Origin: SZUA-442 sp963759175
GTDB lineage: Bacteria > Actinomycetota > Acidimicrobiia > Spongiisociales > UBA5794
Assembly (NCBI GenBank): GCA_963759175.1
Contig: CAVWXP010000008.1
Span: 179,445 to 243,444 of the forward strand
DNA length: 64,000 nucleotides
Direction: 5' to 3'
Each line of letters begins with the position of its first letter. Within the stretch, counting starts at the first letter, position 1. The notes under the pieces were generated by a model that saw only the letters and a program-made list of their open reading frames with translations, was not told the DNA's origin and ran no database searches. Shown one piece after another: positions 43,072-52,242 of this stretch. A program made the translations under genes and the position numbers.

Positions 43072-44046
43072 TCAACCCGCTGCGGCGATGCCGGCGCCGA
43101 TGGTGGCCACGAGTTGGTGCTCGACGCCCTCGGCGGCGATGGCAATTGCGTTGCGGATGGCGATCCTCGACGACGAACCATGGGCGATGACCACGACGCC
43201 CCGGGTGCCTACGAGATGGGCACCGCCAACCGATTCCGAGCTGAGACGTTCCCTCAGCTCCGCGAAGGCAGGCAGGAGGCCAGTCACGAGATCCTGGTAT
43301 TCGGGCCTCGCAAGGGTCTCGAGGATCATCTGTTGGATGGCCTTGCCCGAACCCTCGCTGGTCTTGAGGAAGACGTTGCCGGTGAACCCGTCGGTCACGA
43401 TCACGTCTGCCGTGTGAGCGGCGAGATCGCGTCCCTCGACGTTGCCGATGAAATGGAGACTCTCGGTGCGTTCGAGCAATGCATGGGCCGCCCGCTCGAC
43501 GGCTCGCCCCTTGGATGCCTCCTCGCCGATGTTCAACAACCCGACCGTCGGGTCCTCTATGTGGCGGTACACACTGGCGAGGGCACGACCCATCACGGCG
43601 AACTGCACGAGGTGCTCGGGTCGACACTCGAGATTGGCACCGACGTCGAGCACGACCTGGCCGGTTGGGAAGATCGAAGCGATGCCAGGCCGATCGACGC
43701 CGGGGAGCCTGCCGATGAGGAACGTGGCCGCTGCCATCGCAGCGCCCGTAGCCCCTGCGGAGACGAAGGCATCGGCCTCGCCCGACCTGACGAGCTTCGC
43801 CGCGACCACGATGGACGAATCCCGCTTCTCCCTGATGGCGTGCGCCGGATCGTCGTGGAAGTCGATGACCTCGGACGCATGGTGGATGCGCAGGTCCGAT
43901 CCCCGTTCGGAGAGGATGGCCGTGATCTGGGGTTCGTCGCCGACGAGGACGACCTCGATGCCGTCGTTGGCGGCGAGGACGGCACCCTCGATGACCTCAC
44001 CGGGAGCGCTGTCGCCCCCCATGGCATCGACGGCGATGACGCTCAT
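43072..44046 (-). CDS. plsX: Phosphate acyltransferase PlsX
   Basis: PlsX turns acyl-ACP into acyl-phosphate for phospholipid synthesis. The 324-aa product starts MSVIAVDAMGGDSAPGEVIE and contains FVSAGATGAAMAAATFLIGR, VVLDVGANLECRPEHLVQFA and VTDGFTGNVFLKTSEGSGKA. It sits in the rpmF-plsX-rnc run; an acpP gene, often next, is missing here. It probably shares the DUF177 promoter. Confidence 0.96.
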   Translation of the reverse strand: MSVIAVDAMGGDSAPGEVIEGAVLAANDGIEVVLVGDEPQITAILSERGSDLRIHHASEVIDFHDDPAHAIREKRDSSIVVAAKLVRSGEADAFVSAGATGAAMAAATFLIGRLPGVDRPGIASIFPTGQVVLDVGANLECRPEHLVQFAVMGRALASVYRHIEDPTVGLLNIGEEASKGRAVERAAHALLERTESLHFIGNVEGRDLAAHTADVIVTDGFTGNVFLKTSEGSGKAIQQMILETLARPEYQDLVTGLLPAFAELRERLSSESVGGAHLVGTRGVVVIAHGSSSRIAIRNAIAIAAEGVEHQLVATIGAGIAAAG

Positions 44047-44053
44047 CGGATCG

Positions 44054-44230
44054 CTACGACGCGTCGATGACTTCGCGACCGTTGTACGTGCCGCAAGTGG
44101 TGCAGGCGCGATGCGGCACGTGGGGGGCGTTGCACTGTGAGCAACGGGCGATGGTCGGTCGTGCGACCTTCCACTGGGCCTTGCGTCGCCGGGTTCGGGA
44201 CCGCGACATCTTCTTCTTGGGAACAGCCAT
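44054..44230 (-). CDS. rpmF: 50S ribosomal protein L32
   Basis: The 58-aa product starts MAVPKKKMSRSRTRRRKAQW and has the zinc-binding pattern CSQC ... CTTC, so it is the cysteine-containing (C+) form. The ATG at 44230 is the family start. It lies between DUF177 and plsX, the conserved arrangement. Confidence 0.95.
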   Translation of the reverse strand: MAVPKKKMSRSRTRRRKAQWKVARPTIARCSQCNAPHVPHRACTTCGTYNGREVIDAS

Positions 44231-44250
44231 GATGGGGAAACCTCTTCCGT

Positions 44251-44754
44251 TCAATCCTCGGGTTCGAGCAGGTCCTTGAGGACGGCGAAGGGCGAACGCG
44301 AATCGCCCTCGTCCACCGAGGAGTCCGTATTCAAGTCCGATTGTGTCGTATCCACAACTCCCGGGCAGTCGTCGCGGCACACGTGCGAGATCGGCAGTGA
44401 AAGCAGCACCTCATCGCGGATGAGTTGTTCGACATCGATCTCGTGTCCGACCAAGGGATAGCTCTCATCGTCGTCCGAACGATCGAAGAGGGCACCGAGG
44501 GTCACACGGCGGTCCGTCGTGGTCACCGCGAGGCAGCGCATGCATGTGTCCTCCGTCGTGAACGAAGCCGATCCCGTCAGTGCGATCCCGTTCGACACCG
44601 GATGCAGGACGAGGTCAGCGCGAAGCGGAGGCTCGGGAACCAGGCGGATGAGGTCGACTCGCCAGTCGACCGTGGTCTCGATCGCCTCGGAGCGCGACGA
44701 CGTGTCCCTGCCGAGGAGGTCGGACACATTGAGGACGAAAGGACTCGTGGCCAT
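44251..44754 (-). CDS. DUF177 (YceD) family protein
   Basis: YceD-like proteins are linked to 23S rRNA or 50S maturation and nearly always sit upstream of rpmF, as here. The 167-aa product has the typical CMRC-x-n-C segment (TEDTCMRCLAVTT, later HVCRDDCPG), probably a metal site. The C-terminal ending (SPFAVLKDLL) is also family-like. The ATG lies 6 nt after TACCTT, so the transcript looks leaderless and probably continues through rpmF, plsX and rnc. Confidence 0.87.
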   Translation of the reverse strand: MATSPFVLNVSDLLGRDTSSRSEAIETTVDWRVDLIRLVPEPPLRADLVLHPVSNGIALTGSASFTTEDTCMRCLAVTTTDRRVTLGALFDRSDDDESYPLVGHEIDVEQLIRDEVLLSLPISHVCRDDCPGVVDTTQSDLNTDSSVDEGDSRSPFAVLKDLLEPED

Positions 44755-44760
44755 GGTGGG

Positions 44761-44766
44761 AAGGTA
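44761..44766 (-). promoter_or_regulatory. -10 box TACCTT of DUF177-rpmF-plsX-rnc, leaderless
   Basis: TACCTT on the minus strand ends 6 nt before the DUF177 ATG. Confidence 0.5.
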
Positions 44767-44792
44767 CCTGCCGATCCGTGCCAGCGACCGAT

Positions 44793-45311
44793 TCAGGTCC
44801 CTGGCACCTCGGGAGCGGGCGGCAGTGAGCGGTGCAACTCGGCACGGGCCTCCGTGACGTAGCGGTACAGCTCACCCAGGATGGTCTCGGCCTCCGAGAG
44901 ATGGCGCTCCGCGTAGTCCTCGGCCTCGAGCCTGATCCGACGTGCCTCGTTCTCGGCATTGCGCACGAGGCTGTTCGCCTCTTCGACCGCTTCCTGGACG
45001 ATGTAGTTCTCCGAGACCAGTCGCTCGGATTCGGTCTTCGCCTTGCCGAGGACCTCGCGTGCCTTCTCATTCGTCTTGGCGATGTAGGTCTCTCGTTCCC
45101 GAACCATCCACCGGGCGGCACGCAACTCCTCGGGGAGCTGCTCGGCGGCGTAATGCAACCGATCGAGGATGTCCTCCTGGTTGATCATGACGTTGCTCGA
45201 GAGCGGAACGGCACGCGCCGCCTCGATCTCCGTGATCAGTTCCTCGATGAGCTCGGCGAGCGCACCGGGGACGGGGGGCGAGGCCCGAACGGCTTCTGGT
45301 TGATCGGTCAT
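44793..45311 (-). CDS. DivIVA-like coiled-coil protein
   Basis: The 172-aa product is mostly alpha-helical coiled coil (about residues 45-160), rich in Glu, Arg and Ala. Segments such as ARWMVRERETYIAKTNEKAR resemble the ATP-synthase-b/DivIVA-type proteins found between coaD and DUF177 in actinobacteria. A role in polar growth or septum organisation is an inference from that context. It starts in an ATGA overlap with the coaD stop. Confidence 0.7.
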   Translation of the reverse strand: MTDQPEAVRASPPVPGALAELIEELITEIEAARAVPLSSNVMINQEDILDRLHYAAEQLPEELRAARWMVRERETYIAKTNEKAREVLGKAKTESERLVSENYIVQEAVEEANSLVRNAENEARRIRLEAEDYAERHLSEAETILGELYRYVTEARAELHRSLPPAPEVPGT

Positions 45312-45784
45312 CCGAGACGCTCCTTGAGTGCATCAGCCACGATCGGCGGGACGAGGGCATCGACGGATCCGCCGAGCCTGGCCACTTCCTTCACGAGGGA
45401 GGAGGACAGGTAACCGTACTCCGGCTTGGTGGCAACGAAGAGCGACACGACGTCGCCCGAGAGGTGTCGGTTCATCTGCGACATCTGGATCTCGTAGTCG
45501 AAGTCCGTGACGGCCCTGAGTCCCTTGACGACGGTCTTGGCGCCGACACGCCTCGCAAAGTCGACCAGGAGGCCCTCGAAGGACTCGACCCGCACATTGC
45601 TCCACGGAGCACAGCATCGTGTGAGGAGGTCGACGCGTTCGGCAGCGGTGAACAACGGTGACTTGGAGGGGTTGTGCACGACGGAGACGACCACCTCGTC
45701 GAATATCCCGGTGCAGCGCTCGACCACGTCGAGATGCCCCTTGGTCGGCGGGTCGAAACTTCCCGGTACCAGGGCGATGATCAC
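45308..45784 (-). CDS. coaD: Phosphopantetheine adenylyltransferase
   Basis: CoaD makes dephospho-CoA from 4'-phosphopantetheine and ATP. The 158-aa product has the nucleotidyltransferase motif PGSFDPPTKGHLDVV, the substrate stretch VVKGLRAVTDFDYEIQMSQM and the second ATP motif YLSSSLVKEVA. GTG start shares GTGA with the rsmD stop. The rsmD-coaD pair is highly conserved. Confidence 0.96.
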   Translation of the reverse strand: MIIALVPGSFDPPTKGHLDVVERCTGIFDEVVVSVVHNPSKSPLFTAAERVDLLTRCCAPWSNVRVESFEGLLVDFARRVGAKTVVKGLRAVTDFDYEIQMSQMNRHLSGDVVSLFVATKPEYGYLSSSLVKEVARLGGSVDALVPPIVADALKERLG

Positions 45785-46317
45785 GTCGTAGGCCTCTCCA
45801 TCATGGTCACCACGGCATCACCGTACCGCCGCTCGTCGGTACAAGTGAGGAATTCGGGAACTCCGATCGTGCTCGAGGATTGACGATGGACGACCACGAC
45901 CCCGCGTTCTGCCAGCACCCGCTCCAACGCTCCCACGAGCGCCGCGACCTCGTCGTCGGCGTCGCGATAGGGAGGATCGATGAAGATGAGGTCGAAGCGG
46001 GCGCTCGTGCGTTCGATGGCGGCCGAGGCTGGTGCGGTGACCACGGTTCCCCCGAGCCCCACCGCCTCGATGTTCTCCGCGATGATGCGGCTCGCCTTGC
46101 GGGATCGTTCGACGAACACCACCGATGCCGCACCGCGACTCAGGGCCTCGAGACCGAGGGACCCCGACCCTGCGTAGAGGTCCAGTACGTCGGCTCCCTC
46201 GATGCGTTCACCGAGGATTGCGAACAGGGATTCCCGCGCCCGTCCGGTCATCGGTCGCGTGCCGGACGGCGGCGCGGCGATCTTGCGGCCCTTGGCCAGG
46301 CCGGCGATGATCCTCAC
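45781..46317 (-). CDS. rsmD: 16S rRNA (guanine966-N2)-methyltransferase
   Basis: RsmD methylates G966 of 16S rRNA. The 178-aa product starts VRIIAGLAKGRKIAAPPSGT and has TRPMTGRARESLFAIL, the SAM motif DLYAGSGSLGLEAL and the catalytic FIDPPYRD. The GTG at 46317 overlaps the recG stop by 4 bases and gives the family N-terminus; the frame is open 15 bases further upstream. Confidence 0.94.
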   Translation of the reverse strand: MRIIAGLAKGRKIAAPPSGTRPMTGRARESLFAILGERIEGADVLDLYAGSGSLGLEALSRGAASVVFVERSRKASRIIAENIEAVGLGGTVVTAPASAAIERTSARFDLIFIDPPYRDADDEVAALVGALERVLAERGVVVVHRQSSSTIGVPEFLTCTDERRYGDAVVTMMERPTT

Positions 46318-48551
46318 GACTTGTCCAGCCACTCTCGGGAGTCGCCGACGAACAAGGTGAACTCCTCCATGATCTCGGTGACGAACGCACCGTACCGGTC
46401 ATCGGCGACGGCGTCGACAGCGCACCGTGACGCTGCCTCGATCAGGTCGACGTCGCGCAGCAGATCCCCGAACCGCAGGTCGCCCGCCCCCGACTGGGAC
46501 GCGCCGAACAAGGTGCCGTGGCCACGGATCTCCAGATCGACGTTCGCCAGTGCGAAGCCGTCGTTGGTGGCGACCATGGCCGCCATCCGTCGCTCGGCGT
46601 CGTCGCTCGCTTCGCCGACGACGAGGAGACACGCCCCTGGGTGCTCGCCGCGCCCGACCCGACCACGGAGCTGGTGGAGCTGGCTCAGCCCGAAACGCTC
46701 GGCGTTCCACACGACGATGAGCGTCGCGTTGGGTACATCGATGCCGACCTCGATCACGGTGGTCGCCACGAGCACCCGGATGGAACCGGAGCGGAACGAT
46801 TCCATCACTGTTGCCTTGTCGGCCGACGGCATCTGGCCGTGGAGGAGACCCACGGCGCCATCGGGCAGTGCAGCGGACAAGCGCCGGTGCTCGGCGATCG
46901 CCGAGCGTGCCTCGATCTTGTCCGATTCATCGACGAGGGGGCACACCACGAACGCCTGTCTCCCATCCTCGACGACGGAGCGCACCGCCGCATCGACGGC
47001 GTCCTCACCGGAAGGCTCTGCGTCGATCGTGTCGGTCGCTATGGCGCTGCGACCGGGCGGAAGGGTGGTGATGGTCGATACGTCGAGGTCCCCATAGAGG
47101 GCCATCACGAAGGTCCGCGGAATCGGCGTGGCCGTCATGAGGAGGAGGTCGGGCACCCCCGCCGTCGTATCGCGATCGCGCAGCGAGACCCGTTGCTCGA
47201 CGCCGAATCGATGCTGTTCGTCGACGACCGTGATGCCAAGGGAGGCGAAGGCCACATCGGGCTGGATGAGGGCGTGCGTACCGAACGCCATGTCGATGGT
47301 TCCATCCGCGAGCCACGCGAGCCCCTCGTCCCGCGACACGTCACCGTGTCGGAAGTTCACCGAGACCCGCTGTGATGTGAACAGCCCGATCCGCACCGGA
47401 CGCGTGGCCAGCGGTGCCTCCTCGAAGAGCGACTCGGTGCCTGCGCCATCGTCATGGAACGAGGTCGGGGCCATCGCTGCGTCCTCGAGGGCACGAAGGG
47501 TCCCGAGGTAGTGCTGTGCCGCAAGCACCTCGGTCGGCGCCATCACGGCGGCCTGGTGGCCGCTCTCGACGGATGTGAGCATCGCGGCGACGACCACGAC
47601 CGTCTTCCCCGAACCGACCTCGCCCTGCAGGAGGCGGTGGAGCGGCGTCGGGTTCGCCATGTCGTCGAGGATCTCGTCGAGTGCGCTGCGCTGGTCGTCG
47701 GTCAGCTCGAACGGCAACGACTCGAGGTATCGCTCGAGGAGCGGCCCCCTGATCGCATTCGCGACGCCGCGTTGGGACTCGTAGTCGTCGTGGGCGCGGA
47801 CACGCAGCGCCATCTGGATCCACAGGAACTCATCGAAGGTGAGACGCCGCCTGGCCGCGCCGATGTCAGCCATCGTGTCAGGGAAGTGGATCCGGGCGAT
47901 CGCCTCTTCACGATGGATGAGACCGTAGGTGGACCGCACGGTGTCGGGAAGCACGTCCCGCAGCGGTCGGCTCCTCGGTATCGCATTCGCGATCCATCGG
48001 CGGACATCAGCCGGCTTCGCCCCTGCGAGTTTGCCGTACACCGGAACGACCCGTCCGGTCGTGAGCGCATCGCTTCCCGAGAGTCGGTCGAGGGCGGGGC
48101 CCTTCATCTGGAGGCGTCCCCTGAAGACCTCCACCTTGCCGGACAGGGCGACCTCATCGCCCTCCGCGACCCGGATCCACGGGTTGAACCACACGGCCTG
48201 GACCGTGCTCGTTCCGTCGGTGACGTCGGCACGGACCATCGATCGTCCCCTCGAGATGCGCTGTGTCGACGACCGGATCACCGTGCCCCCGACGGTGACG
48301 TCCTCACCGATCGGCGCCGATGCGATGTCGAAGATCTGGCTGCGGTCGAGATATCGCCGCGGGGGCACCAGGAGGAGGTCCGCAACCGAACGGATACCGT
48401 CGGCCTCGAGCTTGCTGGCGTACTTGGGCCCGATGCCCTTGACGCGATCGACCGGCACCGTGGCGAGGTACGCCAGGTTCCGTCGCTCGATGTCGATGGG
48501 CGGAGGGTCGATGCCGGTCACGGCACCGATCTTGGTCGACGCGTGCGCCAA
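46314..48551 (-). CDS. recG: ATP-dependent DNA helicase RecG
   Basis: RecG remodels stalled forks and branched DNA. The 745-aa product has an N-terminal wedge/OB domain (VKGIGPKYASKLEADGIRSV), Walker A LLQGEVGSGKT, DEQHRFGVEQR, LLMTATPIPRT, and the motif VI region LSQLHQLRGRVGRG. The TTG at 48551 has GAGGTGG about 7 nt upstream and gives the longest plausible product; a GTG at 48521 is an alternative. It is divergent from rpmB. Confidence 0.93.
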   Translation of the reverse strand: MAHASTKIGAVTGIDPPPIDIERRNLAYLATVPVDRVKGIGPKYASKLEADGIRSVADLLLVPPRRYLDRSQIFDIASAPIGEDVTVGGTVIRSSTQRISRGRSMVRADVTDGTSTVQAVWFNPWIRVAEGDEVALSGKVEVFRGRLQMKGPALDRLSGSDALTTGRVVPVYGKLAGAKPADVRRWIANAIPRSRPLRDVLPDTVRSTYGLIHREEAIARIHFPDTMADIGAARRRLTFDEFLWIQMALRVRAHDDYESQRGVANAIRGPLLERYLESLPFELTDDQRSALDEILDDMANPTPLHRLLQGEVGSGKTVVVVAAMLTSVESGHQAAVMAPTEVLAAQHYLGTLRALEDAAMAPTSFHDDGAGTESLFEEAPLATRPVRIGLFTSQRVSVNFRHGDVSRDEGLAWLADGTIDMAFGTHALIQPDVAFASLGITVVDEQHRFGVEQRVSLRDRDTTAGVPDLLLMTATPIPRTFVMALYGDLDVSTITTLPPGRSAIATDTIDAEPSGEDAVDAAVRSVVEDGRQAFVVCPLVDESDKIEARSAIAEHRRLSAALPDGAVGLLHGQMPSADKATVMESFRSGSIRVLVATTVIEVGIDVPNATLIVVWNAERFGLSQLHQLRGRVGRGEHPGACLLVVGEASDDAERRMAAMVATNDGFALANVDLEIRGHGTLFGASQSGAGDLRFGDLLRDVDLIEAASRCAVDAVADDRYGAFVTEIMEEFTLFVGDSREWLDKS

Positions 48552-48596
48552 TCGCGCCCACCTCGACCATCCTGCCGGTTACCCGACGTCCACTGG

Positions 48597-48602
48597 TACC
48601 AT
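48597..48602 (+). promoter_or_regulatory. -10 box TACCAT of rpmB
   Basis: TACCAT lies 28 nt upstream of the rpmB ATG, leaving a leader with AGGAGG, so rpmB has a normal translation start. Confidence 0.4.
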
Positions 48603-48630
48603 CGCTCACGCCTCAGGAGGTCTCCCGCAC

Positions 48631-48819
48631 ATGGCATACAGATGTGAGATCTGCGGCAAAGAGCCGTGGACGGGCAAGCAGGTCAGCTTCTCGCACAAGC
48701 GATCGTCGAAGACCTGGAAGCCCAATATCCAGAAGATCCGTGTCAAGCACGGAAGCAACTCCCGCCGCGCCCGGGTGTGCACGTCGTGCATCAAGGCGGG
48801 CAAGGTCGAAAAGGTCTGA
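48631..48819 (+). CDS. rpmB: 50S ribosomal protein L28
   Basis: The 62-aa product starts MAYRCEICGKEPWTGKQVSF and has SHKRSSKTWKPNIQKIRV, typical of L28. Two CxxC pairs (CEIC, CTSC) make it the zinc-binding form. AGGAGG lies upstream. The stop overlaps the next gene's ATG by one base. Confidence 0.95.
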   Translation: MAYRCEICGKEPWTGKQVSFSHKRSSKTWKPNIQKIRVKHGSNSRRARVCTSCIKAGKVEKV

Positions 48820-49031
48820 TGCAAGGCTTTGTCAAGGCCTACGACGATGTGACCGGTGTCGGCGTCATCGTACGCGATGATGACCGCTCCGAGGTCGTCC
48901 TGCGCCCCGGAAGCCTCGACGGCTCCATGTTCCGTTTCCTCCGTCAGGGTCAGCGTGTGCGCTTCGACCTCGTCGGCGATGGCGACGATGCCCATGCCGT
49001 GAACCTGCGATTCGGCAGCGACGGCTACTGA
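48819..49031 (+). CDS. Cold-shock-domain-like small protein
   Basis: The 70-aa product (MQGFVKAYDDVTGVGVIVRD...) matches the start of the cold-shock fold, where the family has GxVKWFxxxKGFGFI, followed by VVLRPGSLDGSMFRFLRQGQ and RVRFDLVGDGDDAHAVNLRF. The aromatic RNP1 residues are largely replaced (GVGVIV instead of GFGFI), so nucleic-acid binding may be altered. It is translationally linked to rpmB through TGATG. A role in RNA binding is inferred. Confidence 0.7.
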   Translation: MQGFVKAYDDVTGVGVIVRDDDRSEVVLRPGSLDGSMFRFLRQGQRVRFDLVGDGDDAHAVNLRFGSDGY

Positions 49032-49093
49032 ACCCACCTTCGTGTCGGCGATCTTCTTCGCCAATGTCAGGGTCCGCACCAACCACGGGGTGG

Positions 49094-49099
49094 TAGCGT
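49094..49099 (+). promoter_or_regulatory. -10 box TAGCGT, leaderless
   Basis: TAGCGT ends 6 nt before the ATG at 49106. Confidence 0.5.
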
Positions 49100-49105
49100 T
49101 GGGTC

Positions 49106-49339
49106 ATGGTGCAAGCATTCGTACTCATCCAGACCGATAGCGGCAAGGCGTCCGAGGTCGCACGAGCCATCGGAGCCATCGAGGGTGTCCAATCGTCCGA
49201 GGCCGTGACCGGTCCCTACGACGTGATCGTGGCAGCCGAGGCTGCTGACGTCGATGCCCTCGGGCACCTCGTCGTGACGCGGATCCAGCCCGTCGTCGGC
49301 ATCGTGAGGACCCTCACCTGTCCCGTCGTGCGGCTCTGA
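49106..49339 (+). CDS. Stand-alone Lrp/AsnC ligand-binding (RAM) domain protein
   Basis: The 77-aa product (MVQAFVLIQTDSGKASEVAR ... VTGPYDVIVAAEAADVDALG) is the ligand-binding domain of Lrp/AsnC regulators without any helix-turn-helix. Such stand-alone domains bind amino acids and form ring oligomers in other organisms. It is leaderless and ends 4 bases from the convergent ddl stop. The target is unknown. Confidence 0.83.
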   Translation: MVQAFVLIQTDSGKASEVARAIGAIEGVQSSEAVTGPYDVIVAAEAADVDALGHLVVTRIQPVVGIVRTLTCPVVRL

Positions 49340-49343
49340 GGCT

Positions 49344-50387
49344 TCAGCGCACCGACAGGCCGGAAGCGATCTCGCGGCGCTCGAACGCGGCGCCGACGAG
49401 ATGGTCGCACAACACCGGGTAGCTCATACCTGAGGCAATCCACATCTTGGGGAAGCCGCTGATGGGTGTGAAGCCCGGCATGGTGTTGGCCTCGTTGAAC
49501 ACGAACCGGCCGGTTCCCGTCTCGTAGAAGAAGTCGATCCTCGCGAGTCCGTTGAGTCCGAGGAGTTGGAACACCCGCTCGGCGAGCATGCGCACGAGGT
49601 GGGCATCATCGCCATCGAGGTCCGCCGGCGCATCGAACCGACTCGTGTCATCGGCGTACTTCGCATCGTAGGTGTACCAACCATCGGCCACCACGACCTC
49701 GCCGGGAACCGATGCCTGCGGTCCATCGAGTACGGCGACCTCGATCTCGCGCCCGTCGATCTGCTGTTCGATGATGACCTTCGTGTCGTACCGCATGGCA
49801 TGTGCGACGGCGTCCTTCATGGCGTTCTCATGCTCGACCCTGGTGATGCCGACCGACGATCCCTGGGCGGCAGGCTTCACGAACACGGGGAGGCGCAGGG
49901 AGCGGATGGGATCGGCGAGGGCTTGGGCCGGATCATCGTCCCACGCCGGACGTTCCACGGTTCGCCAGCGCGCCGTCGGGATCCCAGCGGCGGACACGAC
50001 CTGCTTGGTCAGGTCCTTGTCCATGGCCAAGGCACTGGCCAGGACGCCGCATCCGACATACGGCACGCCGCACGTCTCGAACACGCCCTGGACGGTGCCA
50101 TCCTCACCCTGGGGTCCGTGCAGAACCGGGAAGGCGACATCGAAGCCGATGTCGTCGGTTCCGACGCGAAGGCGCCCTTCGGGCACGCTGAGGGCCACGG
50201 GCCTGCCAGCGGCACGGAAGGGTCGATTCGAGGCGTCGGCGAGGTACCACTCCCCCGACCGATCGATACCGACGGGGATCACACGATGCCCGGATTCGAC
50301 GAGGGCATCGTGCACGGCAACAGCCGAAGCACACGAAACCTCATGCTCGGCGGACCTGCCGCCGAAGAGAAGAAGCACCCGGGACAT
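49344..50387 (-). CDS. ddl: D-alanine-D-alanine ligase
   Basis: Ddl joins two D-alanines for peptidoglycan. The 347-aa ATP-grasp product has FGGRSAEHEVSCASA, VLHGPQGEDGTVQGVFE, the ATP-grasp segment FVKPAAQGSSVGITRV, and the C-terminal RIDFFYETGTGRFVFNEANT followed by MPGFTP. ATG is 6 nt after TAACCT, so the gene looks leaderless. It is a single gene here, away from the mur cluster. Confidence 0.95.
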   Translation of the reverse strand: MSRVLLLFGGRSAEHEVSCASAVAVHDALVESGHRVIPVGIDRSGEWYLADASNRPFRAAGRPVALSVPEGRLRVGTDDIGFDVAFPVLHGPQGEDGTVQGVFETCGVPYVGCGVLASALAMDKDLTKQVVSAAGIPTARWRTVERPAWDDDPAQALADPIRSLRLPVFVKPAAQGSSVGITRVEHENAMKDAVAHAMRYDTKVIIEQQIDGREIEVAVLDGPQASVPGEVVVADGWYTYDAKYADDTSRFDAPADLDGDDAHLVRMLAERVFQLLGLNGLARIDFFYETGTGRFVFNEANTMPGFTPISGFPKMWIASGMSYPVLCDHLVGAAFERREIASGLSVR

Positions 50388-50393
50388 GGCGGC

Positions 50394-50399
50394 AGGTTA
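50394..50399 (-). promoter_or_regulatory. -10 box TAACCT of ddl, leaderless
   Basis: TAACCT on the minus strand ends 6 nt before the ddl ATG. Confidence 0.5.
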
Positions 50400-50435
50400 C
50401 CGTGTGCCCCACCATGCACGGAGGTATTCGCACGC

Positions 50436-52211
50436 GTGGCGCAAGCTGATCCGATCCTCGAGTACCGCATCCGGGTCATCGCGACCGGCTTGATCGTGTC
50501 GTGGTTCGGCTTGATCGCGATCGCGATATGGAGCATCACCACGACCAACCTCCCGGTGGCGACCCAGGCGGTCGTCCTCGGCGGTTTCCTGGTGGGCCTC
50601 GTGATCCTGTCGGTGGCACCGTGGCGAACGATGCTCCAATCCGCGATCGGCGACTGGGTGCTCCTGGCGTGGAGCATCATCACGCTCCTCGCGGTGTTGA
50701 CCTTCGAGATCACCCGCGAAGGTGCCCCCGCCGGTGTCAGTTTCCTCCTCGTCACGCTCTTCGCCGCGGCCACGCTCATGCCGAACGCCGCGCTGCTGGT
50801 CGTCGGGATCGCCTCGACCCTGCTCTATGCGATCGCACTCGTCGACGACGCTGGACCCGACGGCCTCGACGGCCTCACGCTCGCAGCCAACCTCATGGCC
50901 TTCACCGGAGCCGTGGTGTTCGTGCTCCTGGTGTCCGTGGGCATCCGTACCCAGCTCGAGCAGACCGCCGATGCGTACAGCACCCTCGTCGAACGCGAGG
51001 CCGTCCTCACGCGCCGTGAACGTGAGATGAGCCAGCTGTACGACGTCTCGCGAACGATCGGTGCCGGATCCAAACTCGACGAGGTGCTCCCGGAGCTCGT
51101 CGGACGCGTCGCCCAGTCGGTGAGCGCCCGCGTGGGCCTGGTGCTGCTGTACGACCCCGAGACGGAGCACCTCAACCTCATGTCGCCCATCTGGGCCGCC
51201 GGTCACACCGTCCCGGCCGATCCCTTCACGCTCGCCCTCGACGACCCGGGTATCGGCCCGCGCGTGTTCATGAGCGGTGATCCGGTCGTCATGAATGACA
51301 CCTCCGAGGCTTCTGCCGATGATCGCCTCATCGGTGAATTGGCGGCCGACCGGATCGCCGCCGTGGCCATGAGGATCGAGAACCGGACCATCGGCGTCCT
51401 CCTCGTCGCCGACAAGCAATCGGCATTCACCGACCTCGACGTCGAGACGCTCGAATCGGTTGCTGCCCCCGCTGCGCTCGTCCTCAATCAGATGGCCCGC
51501 TACGAACAGGCGCGCACGACCGGCGAACGCATGGCCGAACTCGCCGAGCTCAAGACGGACTTCGTCTCGGTGGTCTCCCACGAGCTGCGCACGCCGCTGA
51601 CGAGCATCATCGGTGCACTGACGACGCTGAGGCGTCCGGAACTGATGCCGGAGGACCCTCGGGCCCAGCAACTCGTGGACATGGCCACCAAGCAGTCGAA
51701 CCGCCTGCGGACACTGATCGAGGACCTTCTCGTGATGTCGCGGATCGAGGCGGATTCCCTCCCGGTACGACCCGAGACGATCGACCTCGAGCCGTTCATC
51801 TCAGACCTGCTCGACACGCTCCCCGGCGGTGATGCGATCACCCATGAACCAACACCCGGTATCGGGTCGGTCGTAGCGGATCCCGACCACCTCACCAGGG
51901 TGATCTCGAACCTGGTCGACAATGCCATCAAGTACGGCGGCGACACCGAGATCTCCCTCGTGACGGCGGTGGCCAAGGGCGAGGTGCAGATCTCGGTCAT
52001 CGATCACGGTCCGGGGATCCCCTACGAACAGCACGACCGCATGTTCGACCGGTTCACCCAGCTCCAACCGCACGCGACGCGCTCGAAGGGAGGCGCCGGG
52101 TTGGGCCTGTCGATCGTGCGAGGTCTCGTCGAGGCGATGGACGGACGGGTGTGGTTCGAACCCACCGTCGGTGGCGGCGCCACGTTCACCGTCGCGATCC
52201 CCTCGGCGTGA
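50436..52211 (+). CDS. Membrane sensor histidine kinase with GAF domain
   Basis: The 591-aa product has about six membrane helices (residues 10-175), a short coiled coil, a GAF domain (about 200-355), a HisKA box with the phospho-His in VVSHELRTPLTSIIG, and an HATPase domain with NLVDNAIKYGG, DHGPGIPYEQHDRMFDRF and GGAGLGLSIV. It is an orphan: no response regulator is next to it. The GTG start has GGAGG about 12 nt upstream; longer readings cross ddl on the other strand. Confidence 0.9.
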   Translation: MAQADPILEYRIRVIATGLIVSWFGLIAIAIWSITTTNLPVATQAVVLGGFLVGLVILSVAPWRTMLQSAIGDWVLLAWSIITLLAVLTFEITREGAPAGVSFLLVTLFAAATLMPNAALLVVGIASTLLYAIALVDDAGPDGLDGLTLAANLMAFTGAVVFVLLVSVGIRTQLEQTADAYSTLVEREAVLTRREREMSQLYDVSRTIGAGSKLDEVLPELVGRVAQSVSARVGLVLLYDPETEHLNLMSPIWAAGHTVPADPFTLALDDPGIGPRVFMSGDPVVMNDTSEASADDRLIGELAADRIAAVAMRIENRTIGVLLVADKQSAFTDLDVETLESVAAPAALVLNQMARYEQARTTGERMAELAELKTDFVSVVSHELRTPLTSIIGALTTLRRPELMPEDPRAQQLVDMATKQSNRLRTLIEDLLVMSRIEADSLPVRPETIDLEPFISDLLDTLPGGDAITHEPTPGIGSVVADPDHLTRVISNLVDNAIKYGGDTEISLVTAVAKGEVQISVIDHGPGIPYEQHDRMFDRFTQLQPHATRSKGGAGLGLSIVRGLVEAMDGRVWFEPTVGGGATFTVAIPSA

Positions 52212-52242
52212 GCATCGTCACCGACGACCCACGATCGGGACT

